The notes beneath the pieces are model-generated. The model was not told where the DNA came from and searched no databases. It saw only the letters and a program-made list of their open reading frames with translations. From Mytilus galloprovincialis (lineage: Eukaryota; Mollusca; Bivalvia; Mytilida; Mytilidae): 64,000 nt of DNA. The first letter of the stretch is position 1. Every line of letters begins with the position of its first letter. The stretch covers positions 26,600,524-26,664,523 of the forward strand of contig NC_134845.1 in NCBI RefSeq assembly GCF_965363235.1, given 5' to 3'. The position numbers were made by a program, and so were the translations under genes. Shown here one piece after another: positions 1 to 12,665 of the stretch.

Positions 1-1221
1 TTAAATATGCTATAACATTATCAAAAATTGTATGCCACCCTCTAATAAATTGTCTTAGAATAACTATAGTACTTTATCATTTACTCAATAAATTGGCCTC
101 GGTCTCCTGGAGAAAGCACAGGAAGACAGAATTACAATCCGTAGATTGCAGACATTTAAAATGTGAATTCAAATTAACCTAACCTTACTTTATATCTTAT
201 CACATTGTCAAAATGATGAATACTCTTTTTACTGGAATAACTCGGTAAAATAGTAACCTAACAACATTCCTTAACTAAAACAATGGAGTGGGAATGGGAA
301 TGGGAGAAAGTACAAAACTTTAATTTGCTGTCTTAAATTTAACAAATTAGCAAATAAAAACTAGCTTGTATAAATAGACATACTACTTATTATTACGGGC
401 TAGAAGCTAACTTGAATTAAATACATTTTTGGTTCTGATCAAAGTCAAGAATACAAGACTTATAGTGAACGGAAAAAGTCTAAATAGTTGGTAATTTAGA
501 AAAGTCAATTGTAATAAACAATTATTGAAAAAGTACACGGGTGTGTATTGAATCAAAAATAGTCTCATGAAACTGCAGTAAACTGCTTAAAATTACAAGA
601 AATTCATGTTAAAATATCAGTGTCTGAGAAATATGATGACCAACCGAAAATAATGCAACGTCTCTGAAGGACTGACTAGGTAGGAAGAGTCCCCGATGAA
701 CGGGTGCAACGCTTTTATACCCGACGGAGCTATCGGGGTAACGGACATTTCTTAACGGGGGAATGAACGGGAAACTGATAAGCACAAAAAAGAATCCCCG
801 ATACTCGCCCCGATAGCTACGAATAAATACTGAAAAAATGTAAACAACGTACATGTTTACGGAAAAGAAAAATCATCTATATACAATTTACAATCCTAAG
901 AAATAATGTTTTAATACAAAAAACATGTAAAAATCGATCTACAACCGGTATAGATTAAATTCATACACTGGTTTACGATAGCGGTACATAAAGTTCACCT
1001 GAGGTTACATTTGCATAATCAAATGTGCCGGAAATGACCGTTCTGAAGTGAAAGTGAAATTATACAGCAGAAGTTATCTCGATTATTCCTAAATAAAAGT
1101 TGTTTTACACTGAGAAAACGGATTAAATATTATAGAACACTGAAAACATATATAATTGAATTAAAAAGGTGTGAACCGGTGTCAAATTATAAAACAGTCA
1201 AAAATAGATTCGTAGCTAAAA
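1..1221. other. AT-rich stretch without recognisable gene
   Basis: No convincing exon or known repeat was seen. The only local structure is a GC-richer patch at about 640-815 containing the inverted pair GCTATCGGGG (730-739) and CCCCGATAGC (805-814). An open frame across this patch on the minus strand has no domain and no splice context, so it is not called as a gene. Confidence 0.5.
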
Positions 1222-2355
1222 CTAGAGGCTCTATAAAGAGCCTGTGTCGCTCACCTTGGTCTATGTGAATATTAAACAAAGGACGCAGATGGATTCATGA
1301 CAAAATTGTGTTTTGGTGATGGTGATGTGTTTGTACATCTTACTTTACTGAACATTCTTGCTGCTAACAATTCTTTCTATCTATAATGAACTTGGTCCAG
1401 TAGTTGTTGTTGAAAATGTTAATAAAAATTTACATGACAATTGTTAAAAATTGACTATAAAGGACAATTACTCCTTAGGGGGTCAATTGACCATTTTGGT
1501 CATGTTGACTTATTTTTAGGTCTTACTTTGCTGTACATTATTGCTGTTTACAGTTTATCTCTATCTATATTAATATTCAAGATAATAACCAAAAACAGCA
1601 AAATTTCCCTAAAATTACCAATTCAGGGGCAGCAACCCAACAAAGGATTGTCCAATTAATCTGAAAATTTCAGGGCAGATAGATCTTGACCTGATACATT
1701 TTAAAACTAGATTCCCAAAAAATGATTGTGGCCAAGTTTGGATTAATTTGTCCCAGTAGTTTCAAAGGAGAAGATTTTGTAAAAGATAACGAAGAATTAA
1801 GAAAACTGGTTAAAAATTGACTATAAAGGGCAATAACTCCTAAATAGGTCAACTGACCATTTTGGTCATGTTGACTTTATTTGTTAATCTTCTTTGCTGA
1901 ACATTATTGCTGTTAACAGTTTATCTCTATCTATAATAATATTCAAGATAATAACCAAAAACAGCAAAATTTCCCTAAAATTACTAATTCAGAGGCAGCA
2001 ACCCGACAACGGGTTGTCAGATTCATCTGAAAATTTCAGGGAAGATAGTTCTTGACCTGATAAACAATATTACTCCTTGTCAGATTTGCTCTAAATGCTT
2101 TGGTTTTTGAGTTATAATCCAAAAACTGCATTTTACCCCTATGTTCTATTTTTAGCCAAGGCGGCCATCTTGGTTCGTTGGCCCGGTCACCGGACACATT
2201 TTTTAAACTAAATACCGCAATGATGATTGTGGCCAAGTTTGGTTTAATTTGGCACAGTAGTTTCAGAGGAGAAGATTTTTGTAAAAGTTAACGACGACGG
2301 ACGACGAACGTAAAGTGATGAGAAAAGCTCACTTGGCCCTTCGGTCCAGGTGAGC
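1222..2355 (-). mobile_element. Non-autonomous Helitron-like element, family H1, two-unit core
   Basis: Read on the minus strand, the 5' end carries the palindrome AGCTCACCTGG...AAGTGAGC (near 2355), followed by a GACGACGGAC-type tract (2290-2310). The core is two units of about 366 bp, and the 3' end is a hairpin of the GGCTCT..AGAGCC type followed by CTAG. A hairpin directly before CTRR is the hallmark of Helitron 3' ends. The core units start near 1441 and 1807 and share phrases such as GGGCAATAACTCC. No transposase is encoded. The same termini recur at 40352, 7964 and 58443-59967. Confidence 0.75.
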
Positions 2356-2447
2356 TAAAAAAAAAAAAAACAGGTGCTCGGAAATACAAGCACAGTCATG
2401 GCTTTACAATGAATGGCACTTGACCAACTCGCTACAGTATTTGATTC

Positions 2448-2531
2448 GAGCGTCACTGATAAGTCTTTTTTAGACGAAACGCGCGTCTGGCGTTAATATA
2501 AAATTTTGATCCTGGTATCTTTGATGAGTTT
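2448..2531 (+). repeat. Dispersed repeat fragment related to the 350-bp satellite
   Basis: Contains GAGCGTCACTGA..AGACGAAACGCGCGTCTGGCG, the same core that appears in each 350-bp satellite monomer as GAGCATCACTGA...GTCGAAATGCGCATCTGG. Related fragments lie near 23290, 62350 and, reversed, 63340-63408. Confidence 0.7.
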
Positions 2532-2599
2532 ATTCACACAGTATTTGATGTGTAACACACTTAAGTTTTAGATGCATGATTCCTTTAATTATTTCAAGG

Positions 2600-3150
2600 G
2601 CTTTGAACTATCTGTCTGTCTGCGAGTACTCTCAGATCTGTAAAAAAAATTTTGTCGTTGGAATATACAAGTACCCAGCCAAGCCCTCTCTGTGTATTTG
2701 TTAGATGTATTTCTGTTTGTAACCATCTGATGAGTTCAGCCTTTTTCAACTGACTTTTTTTTTATAGTTCATTCTCATGTTGTACTGTTACACCACTATC
2801 CCAGGTAAGGGGAGGGTTGGGATCCCGCTAACATGTTCAACTCCGCCACATTCTATGTATGTACCTGTCCGAAGTCAGGAGCCTGTAATTTAGTTGTTGT
2901 TGTTTGTCGATATGTTAAATATTTGTTATTTGTTCATTCTTTTGTACATAGATTAGGCAGTTAGTAATCTCAAGTTCGTTTGAATTGTTTTACATTTGTT
3001 ATTTCGAAGCCTTTAATAGCTGACTATGCGGTAACGGTTTTGCTTATTGTTGAAGGCCATACGGTGACCTATAGTTGTTAATTTCTATGTCATTTTGGTC
3101 TCTTGTGGAGAGTTATCTCATTGACAATCATACCACATCTTCCTTTTTAT
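2600..3150 (+). repeat. Interspersed repeat family R, near full-length copy
   Basis: Shares long stretches with copies at 54765, 56290 and 58300-60165. Shared blocks in order are a CTGATGAGTT..GCCTTTTTCAACTGA segment, CACTATCCCAGGTAAGGGGA, CCAAGTCAGGAGCCTGTAAT-like text, TAGCTGACTATGCGGTA, and an end in TCTCATTGACAATCATACCAC plus a T-rich tail. It encodes nothing visible. The fixed 3' end with a low-complexity tail suggests a retroposon 3' region, but no polymerase or tRNA-like promoter was seen. Confidence 0.7.
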
Positions 3151-3314
3151 ATTTAACCCCAGATTGTAACTTTTTGTTAACTGTGAAATAAACTGAGTTC
3201 ATTTATTAAACATTAAAATATGGAAAAATTAATATAATTTTTTTTTAAATCTTGCTCTGGATACTTTTTTTTACATTATAAAGCTTCTGTCCAAATGACA
3301 TAAAATTACATGAA

Positions 3315-6300
3315 GATTTGGCCACGAGCATCACTGAAGAGACATATATTGTCGAAATGCGCATCTGGTGCAACAAAATTGGTACCGTTGATTTTATTAC
3401 TACCACTGGGTCGATGCCTCTGCTGGTGGACTAATAGTCCCCGAGGGTATCACCAGCCCAGTAGCCAGTACTTCGGTACTGGCATGAAAATACGGATTTT
3501 TTGTGTTATTAAAATTTGCTGTTACAAAATATTAGAAATTATTATAAATTAAGGAATGTATCTCCCTCATGCAAAGCTCTGATTCCTTTCACGAATTTGG
3601 CTATACTTTTTTGACCTTTTGGATTATAGCTCTTCATCTTTTATATAAGCTTTGGATTTCAAATATTTTGGCCACGAGCATCACTGAAGAGACATACATG
3701 TATATTGTCGAAATGCGCATCTGGTGCAACAAAATTGGTACCGTTGATTTTATTACTACCACTGGGTCGATGCCTCTGCTGGTGGACTAATAGTCCCCGA
3801 GGGTATCACCAGCCCAGTAGCCAGTACTTCGGTACTGGCATGAAAATACGGATTTTTTGTGTTATTAAAATTTGCTGTTACAAAATATAAGAAATTATTA
3901 TAAATTAAGGAATGTATCTCCCTCATGCAAAGCTCTGATTCCTTTCACGAATTTGGCTATACTTTTTTGACCTTTTGGATTATAGCTCTTCATCTTTTAT
4001 ATAAGCTTTGGATTTCAAATATTTTGGCCACGAGCATCACTGAAGAGACATATATTGTCGAAATGCGCATCTGGTGCAACAAAATTGGTACCGTTGATTT
4101 TATTACTACCACTGGGTCGATGCCTCTGCTGGTGGACTAATAGCCCCCGAGGGTATCACCAGCCCAGTAGCCAGTACTTCGGTACTGGCATGAAAATACG
4201 GATTTTTTGTGTTATTAAAATTTGCTGTTACAAAATATTAGAAATTATTATAAATTAAGGAATGTATCTCCCTCATGCAAAGCTCTGATTCCTTTCACGA
4301 ATTTGGCTATACTTTTTTGACCTTTTGGATTATAGCTCTTCATCTTTTATATAAGCTTTGGATTTCAAATATTTTGGCCACGAGCATCACTGAAGAGACA
4401 TATATTGTCGAAATGCGCATCTGGTGCAACAAAATTGGTACCGTTGATTTTATTACTACCACTGGGTCGATGCCTCTGCTGGTGGACTAATAGTCCCCGA
4501 GGGTATCACCAGCCCAGTAGCCAGTACTTCGGTACTGGCATGAAAATACGGATTTTTTGTGTTATTAAAATTTGCTGTTACAAAATATTAGAAATTATTA
4601 TAAATTAAGGAATGTATCTCCCTCATGCAAAGCTCTGATTCCTTTCACGAATTTGGCTATACTTTTTTGACCTTTTGGATTATAGCTCTTCATCTTTTAG
4701 ATATTAAGCTTTGGATTTCAAATATTTTGGCCACGAGCATCACTGAAGAGACATATATTGTCGAAATGCGCATCTGGTGCAACAAAATTGGTACCGTTGA
4801 TTTTATTACTACCACTGGGTCGATGCCTCTGCTGGTAAACTAATAGTCCCCGAGGGTATCACCAGCCCAGTAGCCAGTACTTCGGTACTGGCATGAAAAT
4901 ACGGATTTTTTGTGTTATTAAAATTTGCTGTTACAAAATATTAGAAATTATTATAAATTAAGGAATGTATCTCCCTCATGCAAAGCTCTGATTCCTTTCA
5001 CGAATTTGGCTATACTTTTTTGACCTTTTGGATTATAGCTCTTCATCTTTTATATAAGCTTTGGATTTCAAATATTTTGGCCACGAGCATCACTGAAGAG
5101 ACATATATTGTCGAAATGCGCATCTGGTGCAACAAAATTGGTACCGTTGATTTTATTACTACCACTGGGTCGATGCCTCTGCTGGTGGACTAATAGTCCC
5201 CGAGGGTATCACCAGCCCAGTAGCCAGTACTTCGGTACTGGCATGAAAATACGGATTTTTTGTGTTATTAAAATTTGCTGTTACAAAATATTAGAAATTA
5301 TTATAAATTAAGGAATGTATCTCCCTCATGCAAAGCTCTGATTCCTTTCACGAATTTGGCTATACTTTTTTGACCTTTTGGATTATAGCTCTTCATCTTT
5401 TATATAAGCTTTGGATTTCAAATATTTTGGCCACGAGCATCACTGAAGAGACATATATTGTCGAAATGCGCATCTGGTGCAACAAAATTGGTACCGTTGA
5501 TTTTATTACTACCACTGGGTCGATGCCTCTGCTGGTGGACTAATAGTCCCCGAGGGTATCACCAGCCCAGTAGCCAGTACTTCGGTACTGGTATGAAAAT
5601 ACGGATTTTTTGTGTTATTAAAATTTGCTGTTACAAAATATTAGAAATTATTATAAATTAAGGAATGTATCTCCCTCATGCAAAGCTCTGATTCCTTTCA
5701 CGAATTTGGCTATACTTTTTTGACCTTTTGGATTATAGCTCTTCATCTTTTATATAAGCTTTGGATTTCAAATATTTTGGCCACGAGCATCACTGAAGAG
5801 ACATATATTGTCGAAATGCGCATCTGGTGCAACAAAATTGGTACCGTTGATTTTATTACTACCACTGGGTCGATGCCTCTGCTGGTGGACTAATAGTCCC
5901 CGAGGGTATCACCAGCCCAGTAGCCAGTACTTCGGTACTGGCATGAAAATACGGATTTTTTGTGTTATTAAAATTTGCTGTTACAAAATATTAGAAATTA
6001 TTATAAATTAAGGAATGTATCTCCCTCATGCAAAGCTCTGATTCCTTTCACGAATTTTGCTATACTTTTTTGACCTTTTGGATTATAGCTCTTCATCTTT
6101 TAGATATTAAGCTTTGGATTTCAAATATTTTGGCCACGAGCATCACTGAAGAGACATATATTGTCGAAATGCGCATCTGGTGCAACAAAATTGGTACCGT
6201 TGATTTTATTACTACCACTGGGTCGATGCCTCTGCTGGTAAACTAATAGTCCCCGAGGGTATCACCAGCCCAGTAGCCAGTACTTCGGTACTGGCATGAA

Positions 6301-6910
6301 AATACGGATTTTTTGTGTTATTAAAATTTGCTGTTACAAAATATTAGAAATTATTATAAATTAAGGAATGTATCTCCCTCATGCAAAGCTTTGTTCCTTT
6401 CACGAATTTGGCTATACTTTTTTGACCTTTTGGATTATAGCTCTTCATCTTTTATATAAGCTTTGGATTTCAAATATTTTGGCCACGAGCATCACTGAAG
6501 AGACATATATTGTCGAAATGCGCATCTGGTGCAACAAAATTGGTACCGTTGATTTTATTACTACCACTGGGTCGATGCCTCTGCTGGTGGACTAATAGTC
6601 CCCGAGGGTATCACCAGCCCAGTAGCCAGTACTTCGGTACTGGCATGAAAATACGGATTTTTTGTGTTATTAAAATTTGCTGTTACAAAATATTAGAAAT
6701 TATTATAAATTAAGGAATGTATCTCCCTCATGCAAAGCTCTGATTCCTTTCACGAATTTGGCTATACTTTTTTGACCTTTTGGATTATAGCTCTTCATCT
6801 TTTATATAAGCTTTGGATTTCAAATATTTTGGCCACGAGCATCACTGAAGAGACATATATTGTCGAAATGCGCATCTGGTGCAACAAAATTGGTACCGTT
6901 GATTTTATTT
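3315..6910 (+). repeat. Satellite array, about ten 350-bp monomers
   Basis: The recurring phrase CATGCAAAGCTCTGATTCC occurs at 3568, 3924, 4274, 4624, 4977, 5327, 5677, 6027 and 6729, with a variant near 6379, giving a period of 350-356 bp. Monomers are nearly identical. Monomers 4 and 8 share two private variants (TTTTAGATATTAAGC and CTGGTAAACTAATAG) 1403 bp apart, showing a four-monomer higher-order block. The array begins at TTGGCCACGAGC and ends abruptly at GTTGATTTTATT. Overlapping open frames of about 70 codons repeat with the monomers and are not genes. Confidence 0.95.
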
Positions 6911-6971
6911 GACAAAGTTTTTATTGACAGAATAACTTTAATCTTAGACTAAACCTGAATAAAAACTAAAT

Positions 6972-7961
6972 AAATTGCTTCGCTGAGCGCAGCCTGATAC
7001 GACCGCAGAAGTCGTACCCTGAACAGTTGGAGCAAGTTTGGACACAATATTCAAGCTTGATACTGTCTGAATTTGGATTGTGATCAAATTTTTGACATAA
7101 TAAAGGTTTCTGACACAAAATAAATGTGGTCAATGATTTTACAAATCTATAGCGCAATACTGTGCAATTGAAGATTTCTATTTGAAACTTTTCTAAATTT
7201 GAAATTCAAAAAATTTTGAAAAAAATATGAATCCCCTAAAAAATTGGAAAACTTTAGCCCAAACTTTTTGAACCCCCCCCCCCTTTTAGAGCAATAACCC
7301 TTCAGTCAACCCTAGCCTATCCTTTGTAGTATGGTACCTTGTAGTACAATGTCAGAGAGATCCATACACTTAAACACAATTTATTGTCTGGAAACTAAAA
7401 CAATGCTTGTTTTTACCCTTTTTGGCCTCTAATTCGTTCATGATTTTGGGAAATATTCCCCAACTCATGCTCAGCCTCCCCTTTGTGATATGACACCTTG
7501 TGGTACAATGTCAGAGAGATCCACACACTTACACAAAAGTTATTGTCTGGAACCTTGAAAAAAAAATGCTTGTTTTTGGCCCCTTTTTGGCTCTTTATTC
7601 TTAAACTGTTGGCCCCATAACCCCTAAAATAAACCCAAATCTTCTACTTGTGGTATTAAACATTGTGGTACAATTTCAGACCAATCAAAATACTTATACA
7701 CAAGTTATTATCCTGAAACTAGAAAAATGTTTGTTTTTGGCCCCTAATTCCTTAACAGTTGAGACCATCTTCCCCCAAAATCAATCCCAATCTTCATTTT
7801 CTGGTATTGAACCTTCTTAAAACATTTCATAGAGATTCATTCACTTAAATCAAAGTTATTATCCGGAAACCAATGCGTCTTCGGACGGCGACGCTGACGA
7901 CGCAGACGACGACGACATCATACCATTATACGATCCCCAAAAAATGTTTGCGGTCGTATAC
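6972..7961 (-). mobile_element. Non-autonomous Helitron-like element, family H2 (older copy)
   Basis: On the minus strand it starts TATACGACCGCAAAC...GGGGATCGTATAATGG and continues into a GTCGTCGTC..GTCCGAAG tract. It then holds about four degenerate units of about 160 bp (phrases TGGTACAATGTCAGAGAGAT near 7340 and 7500), and ends in GGTCGTATCAGGCTGCGCTC with a GCGCTCAGCG hairpin. The two ends match those of the element at 10810-12027 although the cores differ. No protein is encoded. It lies 60 bp beyond the satellite array. Confidence 0.65.
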
Positions 7962-7963
7962 AA

Positions 7964-8890
7964 AACTAAAGGATCTAAATAGCCTTTGTCGCTCATCAAT
8001 GGGAAATCAAACACCGCACACTCTCCGACATTGTAGACGAGAATAGACTATATTTTGTTGATCTTGTATTACTGATCTTTAAATCTGTTACGTTTCTTTG
8101 ACTTATTATCAGATCTTGCCTTGCTGATCATTTTTGTGATTTTATTTCATACGACTGTTTATTTATGTGCATATGAGGCATAACAGAAACAAAATGTTAC
8201 TCTCTAAATATCATAGTTTTCATGATAATAGCAACATTGAAAAAAAATCATAAAATTTGTCATTTATGGGCAATAACACCTATAAGAATTTGTCTTACAG
8301 TTTTAACGTATTACATATGTTAGAGGTCATTATTCTGAACATATCACACCTTTCAGATTTTCTATATTTATACGATCCACAAACAATAGACAAAACTTGC
8401 TTTTTATCACTTTCTTTTATTTTTAGCCATGTTGGTTTTTTTTTATTAAGATACTTTAATGAAGATGTTTAAATTTGTCTCAGTAGTTTCCTAGAAGATT
8501 TTTTATAAAAGATAACAAAACATTACCAAAAATTGGTGAAAATTTACTATGAATGGCAATAACTCCTAAAGCTGTCACTTGAACATTTTGGTCATTTTTG
8601 ACTTTTTTGTAGATCTTACTTTGCTGAACAAGTTTGCTGTTTACAGTTTATCTCCATCTTTTATATTATTCAAGATAATAGCCAAAACCTGTAAAATTTC
8701 CTAAAAAATACCATTTCTGAAGCAGCAACAATTTGTCTGATACATCTGAAAGAAAGATAGATCTTGACCTGTTGAACATTTTTGTCCTGTGTCAGATTTT
8801 CTGTAAATGCTTTACTTTCAGATCTAAGATAATAAGCTAACTACTACATTTTATCCCAATTTTTTATTTTTAGCCATGGGAACCATTGTA
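7964..8890 (-). mobile_element. Decayed H1 Helitron-like copy
   Basis: The left end CTAAAGGATCTAAATAGCC...GTCGCTCAT is a diverged version of the H1 3' end CTAGAGGCTCTCAAGAGCC. Two diverged core units follow, with ATGGGCAATAACACC near 8265 and ATGGCAATAACTCC near 8553, then TTTATTTTTAGCCATGG. Substitutions are much denser than in the 1222-2355 copy, so this insertion is older. The outer end is not visible. Confidence 0.6.
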
Positions 8891-9318
8891 TTTCTAATTA
8901 AAAATGTTACACATGTATTTGGCATTATATGGAAATATTTAAATACAACTTTTTCTAAAAGCGCATATGATTGCATAAAAAGAGTTTAGTGGATGACAAC
9001 ACGGAAAAAAAATGAAATAATTCATGAAAATCATTTTAAACACCTATAATATTACTACAAATTAATTTTGATAGCAAAACTAACTGGAACATATGTTTTT
9101 TTTTCCACCAATTTCTGATAATTTAATAAATTAACTAGTCCTTACTACTACTCGTATTTTTAATTTATAAAGGAAATCTACTTTTTAATATCAAATAAAA
9201 TTACAAAGTGTATATAACAGAAACACTAGAGTCTATATATACATAAATTAAAAAATCTCTATTAAAAGAAAAAAACAAGTCAAAATGTTTTCAAATAATT
9301 CTAAATGACTACATCAAA
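8891..9318. other. 3' flank of pseudogene A
   Basis: AT-rich sequence with no gene. The part from about 9180 to 9318 aligns with the 3' flank of copy B (TCAAATAAAATTACAAA at 9190 and again near 26880), marking one edge of the A/B duplicated segment. The AATAAA signal used by copy B is not preserved here. Confidence 0.6.
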
Positions 9319-10256
9319 CTAGGTGTTAAATCCGCTTACAGGATGCCATGAATTACTATCACTCTCATACACATAGAGCTGATTATTGTGAAGACTATAC
9401 CTTTTCCGTCCAGCTGTAAACATATCTGATGGCAATGGATTAATGTACGACATAGTGTTCGATTTCGATTCTGTGCCCGCCGTTTTTGGTCTGTGATGTT
9501 TATAATCGTTTTCTACGTGGCTTTCAGTAAAGGCTGAATGTGGTCTGTTATCATTATCATGTTGTTCATAACTGGTGTAGTTTTTCGTTGCTGGTTCTGA
9601 CGAGGGTAAATATTTGTAAGCAGATCCAGAAGTAGTTGTAGTTCTCCTTAAGCTTGTATTTGTAGAATAAGGTAGATGTGAAGAATTCTGAAACATCTCA
9701 TTTACACGATGATCATTTTTATCAAAGCCTGGACGGTCTGTTTCTTCCTCGTACTTTTTATGTAAGTCAGTGGAATCATGTTGCGGGTGTTGGTTTTCTC
9801 TAAGCAGGTCATTAAATCTTGATTCTGTTTCTTTTAACTGGTTATGCTCGTATAAGTCCTTACGTTCAACCTCTTTGTTGTGCAATAATCGTTGACGTCG
9901 TTCACTTTCGGACTCTTGACGACCCTAACCTTCATTTTATCGACCGATATATTTCTTTTCTTTTCCGAGACAGAAGTTGAGAATGACTTTGCAATTGGTT
10001 GAACAACTCCTTTTGTAAGAATAGCTCCATCTTTTTCAATCAATAATGGTAGCCAAACAACGAATGAAACTGTATCCCCTTGTACGGTAAATTCTTCATA
10101 GCTATCTTTGTCATATGGTTGTCCTGACATTGGAGGTTCAGCAAACTCAAGAGGAGGATTATGGGCGTTCATTAACCAGCAAATTTCAATACATTTATTG
10201 ACATACTCTGGTAATCTTTCTGTGTACATTGGTTTGCGACTGGAACTCATGTAACT
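9319..10256 (-). pseudogene. Copy A exon 6 (Mieap C-terminal domain), frameshifted
   Basis: Begins after the acceptor TTGTTACAG at 10259-10257 with Ser-Tyr-Met, as in copy B. The Mieap core is intact up to KVRV: CIEICWLMNAHNPPLEF, then VSFVVWLPLLIEKDG, then TKGV. A one-base difference from copy B near 9900 then moves the low-complexity Ser/Thr/Tyr tail into another frame, which ends SGFNT at 9319. Confidence 0.85.
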
Positions 10257-10809
10257 CTGTAACAACAAACCATATATATTATCAGCTATCGAATTTATCG
10301 ATTGACATCTCAATTAAATTTGTCTAGTTTAAAAACAACCAGTAGTAACAGTAATAACAAATGTACAATATTTCACTACTTTAAACTTGCTTTCCAGCAC
10401 AATCAAGAAACGCACTTCGGGCGCACGAAATAACTCTATCTTCTTTCATTAACATAAAATACTCCAAGATAAGTTCTCTTTTTCTTTGGTCTTGTTGCGA
10501 TCTGATGAGTCAAACCCCTAGCCCTTAATTGATGAAAGAACAATTTTATGCATTTACCGTAAGCAGGAGCACTAAAATCAACGTTTTAAGCCACTGATAT
10601 AAAAGCACCGAAACTGATATTTAATGTTTGGTCTTATGTTGTGACGATAAACCCATGTAACAGATTAGGGAGATGATTATGAGTTACAAACATGTTTATC
10701 TCTGCTACATTGTCGTAAAGTCAGAAACGAGCATTAATAAATGTGTTGTTTACATTCATTCATCCGTCTCTGCAAATAATTGTTTATAATTGGCAAAAAT
10801 TCATTTTTA

Positions 10810-12027
10810 TACGCCCGTCGTCTTTTAGACGGGGCGTATTATGGTATACCGTTGTCCGTCTGTCCGTCCGTCTGTCCGTCCGTCCGTCTGTCCGTCCGTC
10901 CGTCTGTCCGTCCGTCGTCCACACTTCGGACAATAACTCAAAAACGCTTTCACCAATTTCCATGAAACTTGAGTGAATTGTTTATATCTATTGACGTAAG
11001 CTCCATTTCGTTTTTTTTGAATTTCAGATTTTAAGTTTTGGATTTATGGGGCTTTATTCATAAAAAAGGGGGGATTTTCAACACTTCGGACAATAACTCA
11101 AAAAGGCTTTCACCAATGTCCATGAAACTTTGGTGAATTGTTTATATCTATTGATGTAAGCTCCCTTTCCATTTTTTTAAATTTCAGATTTTAAGTTTTG
11201 GATTTATGGGGCTTTATTCATAAAAAAAAGGGGGATTTTCAACACTTCGGACAATAACTCAAAAAGGCTTTCACCAATGTCCATGAAACTTTGGTGAATT
11301 GTTTATATCTATTGATGTAAGCTCCCTTTCAATTTTTATAAATTTCAGATTTTAAGTTTTGGATTTATGGGGCTTTATTCATAAAAAAAGGGGGATTTTC
11401 AACACTTCGGACAATAACTCAAAAAGGCTTTCACCAATGTCCATGAAACTTTGGTGAATTGTTTATATCTATTGATGTAAGCTCCCTTTCAATTTTTTTA
11501 AATTTCAGATTTTAAGTTTTGGATTTATGGGGCTTTATTCATAAAAAAAAGGGGGATTTTCAACACTTCAAACAATAACTCGAAAAGGCTTTCACCAATG
11601 TCCATGAAACTTTGGTGAATTGTTTATGTCTATTGATGTAAGCTCCCTTTCAATTTTTATAAATTTCAGATTTTAAGTTTTGGATTTATGGGGCATTATT
11701 CATAAATAAAAGGGAGATTTTCAACACTTCGGACAATAACTCAAAAAGACTTTCACCAATGTCCATGAAACTTTGGTGAATTGTTTATATCTATTGATGT
11801 AAGCTCCCTTTCCATTTTTATAAATTTTAGATTTTACGTTTTCTTAAGTAATGAATTTTCATACTTAAAAAAGGGGGATTTTATGAAACTTTGGTGAATA
11901 TATTAATGTAACATCCCTTTTGATTTGTATATATATTTATAGTTGATCATATAAATTCATTTAAAGCATAAAAGACAAGTTAAAAGAGCAACGGGCGTAT
12001 CATGCGCTAAAGCGCAGCCCTTTATTG
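10810..12027 (+). mobile_element. H2 Helitron-like element with six-unit 160-bp core
   Basis: The 5' end is the hairpin ATACGCCCGTCGTC..GACGGGGCGTAT. A (GTCCGTCTGTCC)n-type microsatellite (10853-10918) follows, then six tandem units of 160-161 bp starting at 10921, 11081, 11242, 11402, 11563 and 11724. A diverged partial unit leads to the 3' end GGGCGTATCATGCGC with a TGCGC-TAAA-GCGCA hairpin. The empty site survives in copy B near 29788 (TTTTTATTTATG), so the insertion is between A and T with no target duplication, as Helitrons do. It sits in intron 5 of pseudogene A. Confidence 0.8.
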
Positions 12028-12029
12028 TT

Positions 12030-12190
12030 TATGAAATGTGTTTTAATCCACCATTTTTTATCTAAGAAAATGCCAGTACCAATTCAGGAATATGACAGTT
12101 GTTTCCATTTAGTTTGATGTTTTTGAGACTTTCCAATTTGAATTTTCCTCGTAGTTTGGTATTATTGTTATTTTACTTTTTACGAATTGT
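12030..12190 (+). repeat. Dispersed repeat R3, shared by copies A and B
   Basis: Text around AATCCACCATTTTTTATCTA, CCAGTACCAATTCAGGAATA and TTCCTCGTAGTTTGGTATTA matches the copy at 29800-29945 in the same intron of copy B, so it predates the A/B duplication. Other fragments occur at 16465-16640, 44516-44578 and, reversed, 36060-36170 and 61755-61860. Confidence 0.7.
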
Positions 12191-12542
12191 CGATCGTTGT
12201 TCCCTCACTTTATACGGTGATAAATACAATCAGATATAGTTTATCTAAGATGTTCACGTCATATCTGTATTCTAATCTGACAATCCACAAAGGAGGTTCG
12301 GGTTGTAGCAAAACGTTCGAAAATTGGAAACAGATTGTTATAAAAAAAATCAACTATTCAGGTCAAACCTCAATTAGCAAGACATTCTGTTTAGTTACCC
12401 AACAAGGGTAACCCTTTTAAATTTTATTTTGTCTTGCTGATGGATATTCTATACAGAACATGTACTGAACTGAAAAACATGCATTTATTTAGATAAAATG
12501 AAGTAAACTTGATTAAAAAGAAATCACAGATATTTATCGAAC

Positions 12543-12665
12543 CTTTTGCAAATTAGCAATCGCTGTCTTGGCTTTCAATTTCAGACATGTTTCAAGCATT
12601 TGTCTAATTTGCTTGTCTTCTCCGCTCTGGAGATTGCTTTCTGTTGCATGTTCTCTTGAAGATAC
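12543..12665 (-). pseudogene. Copy A exon 5
   Basis: 123 nt, same length as copy B exon 5. The frame is open (VSSREHATESNLQSGED...KAKTAIANLQK), with acceptor TTTAG and donor AAAAG/GTTCG. No lesion lies in this exon itself. Confidence 0.85.

Noticed and set aside
2600-3150. Calling repeat R a tRNA-derived SINE
   Set aside because: A pol III A/B box pair could not be identified, so only an unnamed interspersed family is claimed.
3569-6912. Many open frames of 60-75 codons repeated every 350 bp
   Set aside because: They are in overlapping frames of a non-coding satellite, change with monomer indels, and have no start context or domain.
10853-10918. Microsatellite (GTCCGTCTGTCC)n as a CRISPR-like array
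   Set aside because: It has no spacers; it is a simple repeat within the H2 element of an animal genome.
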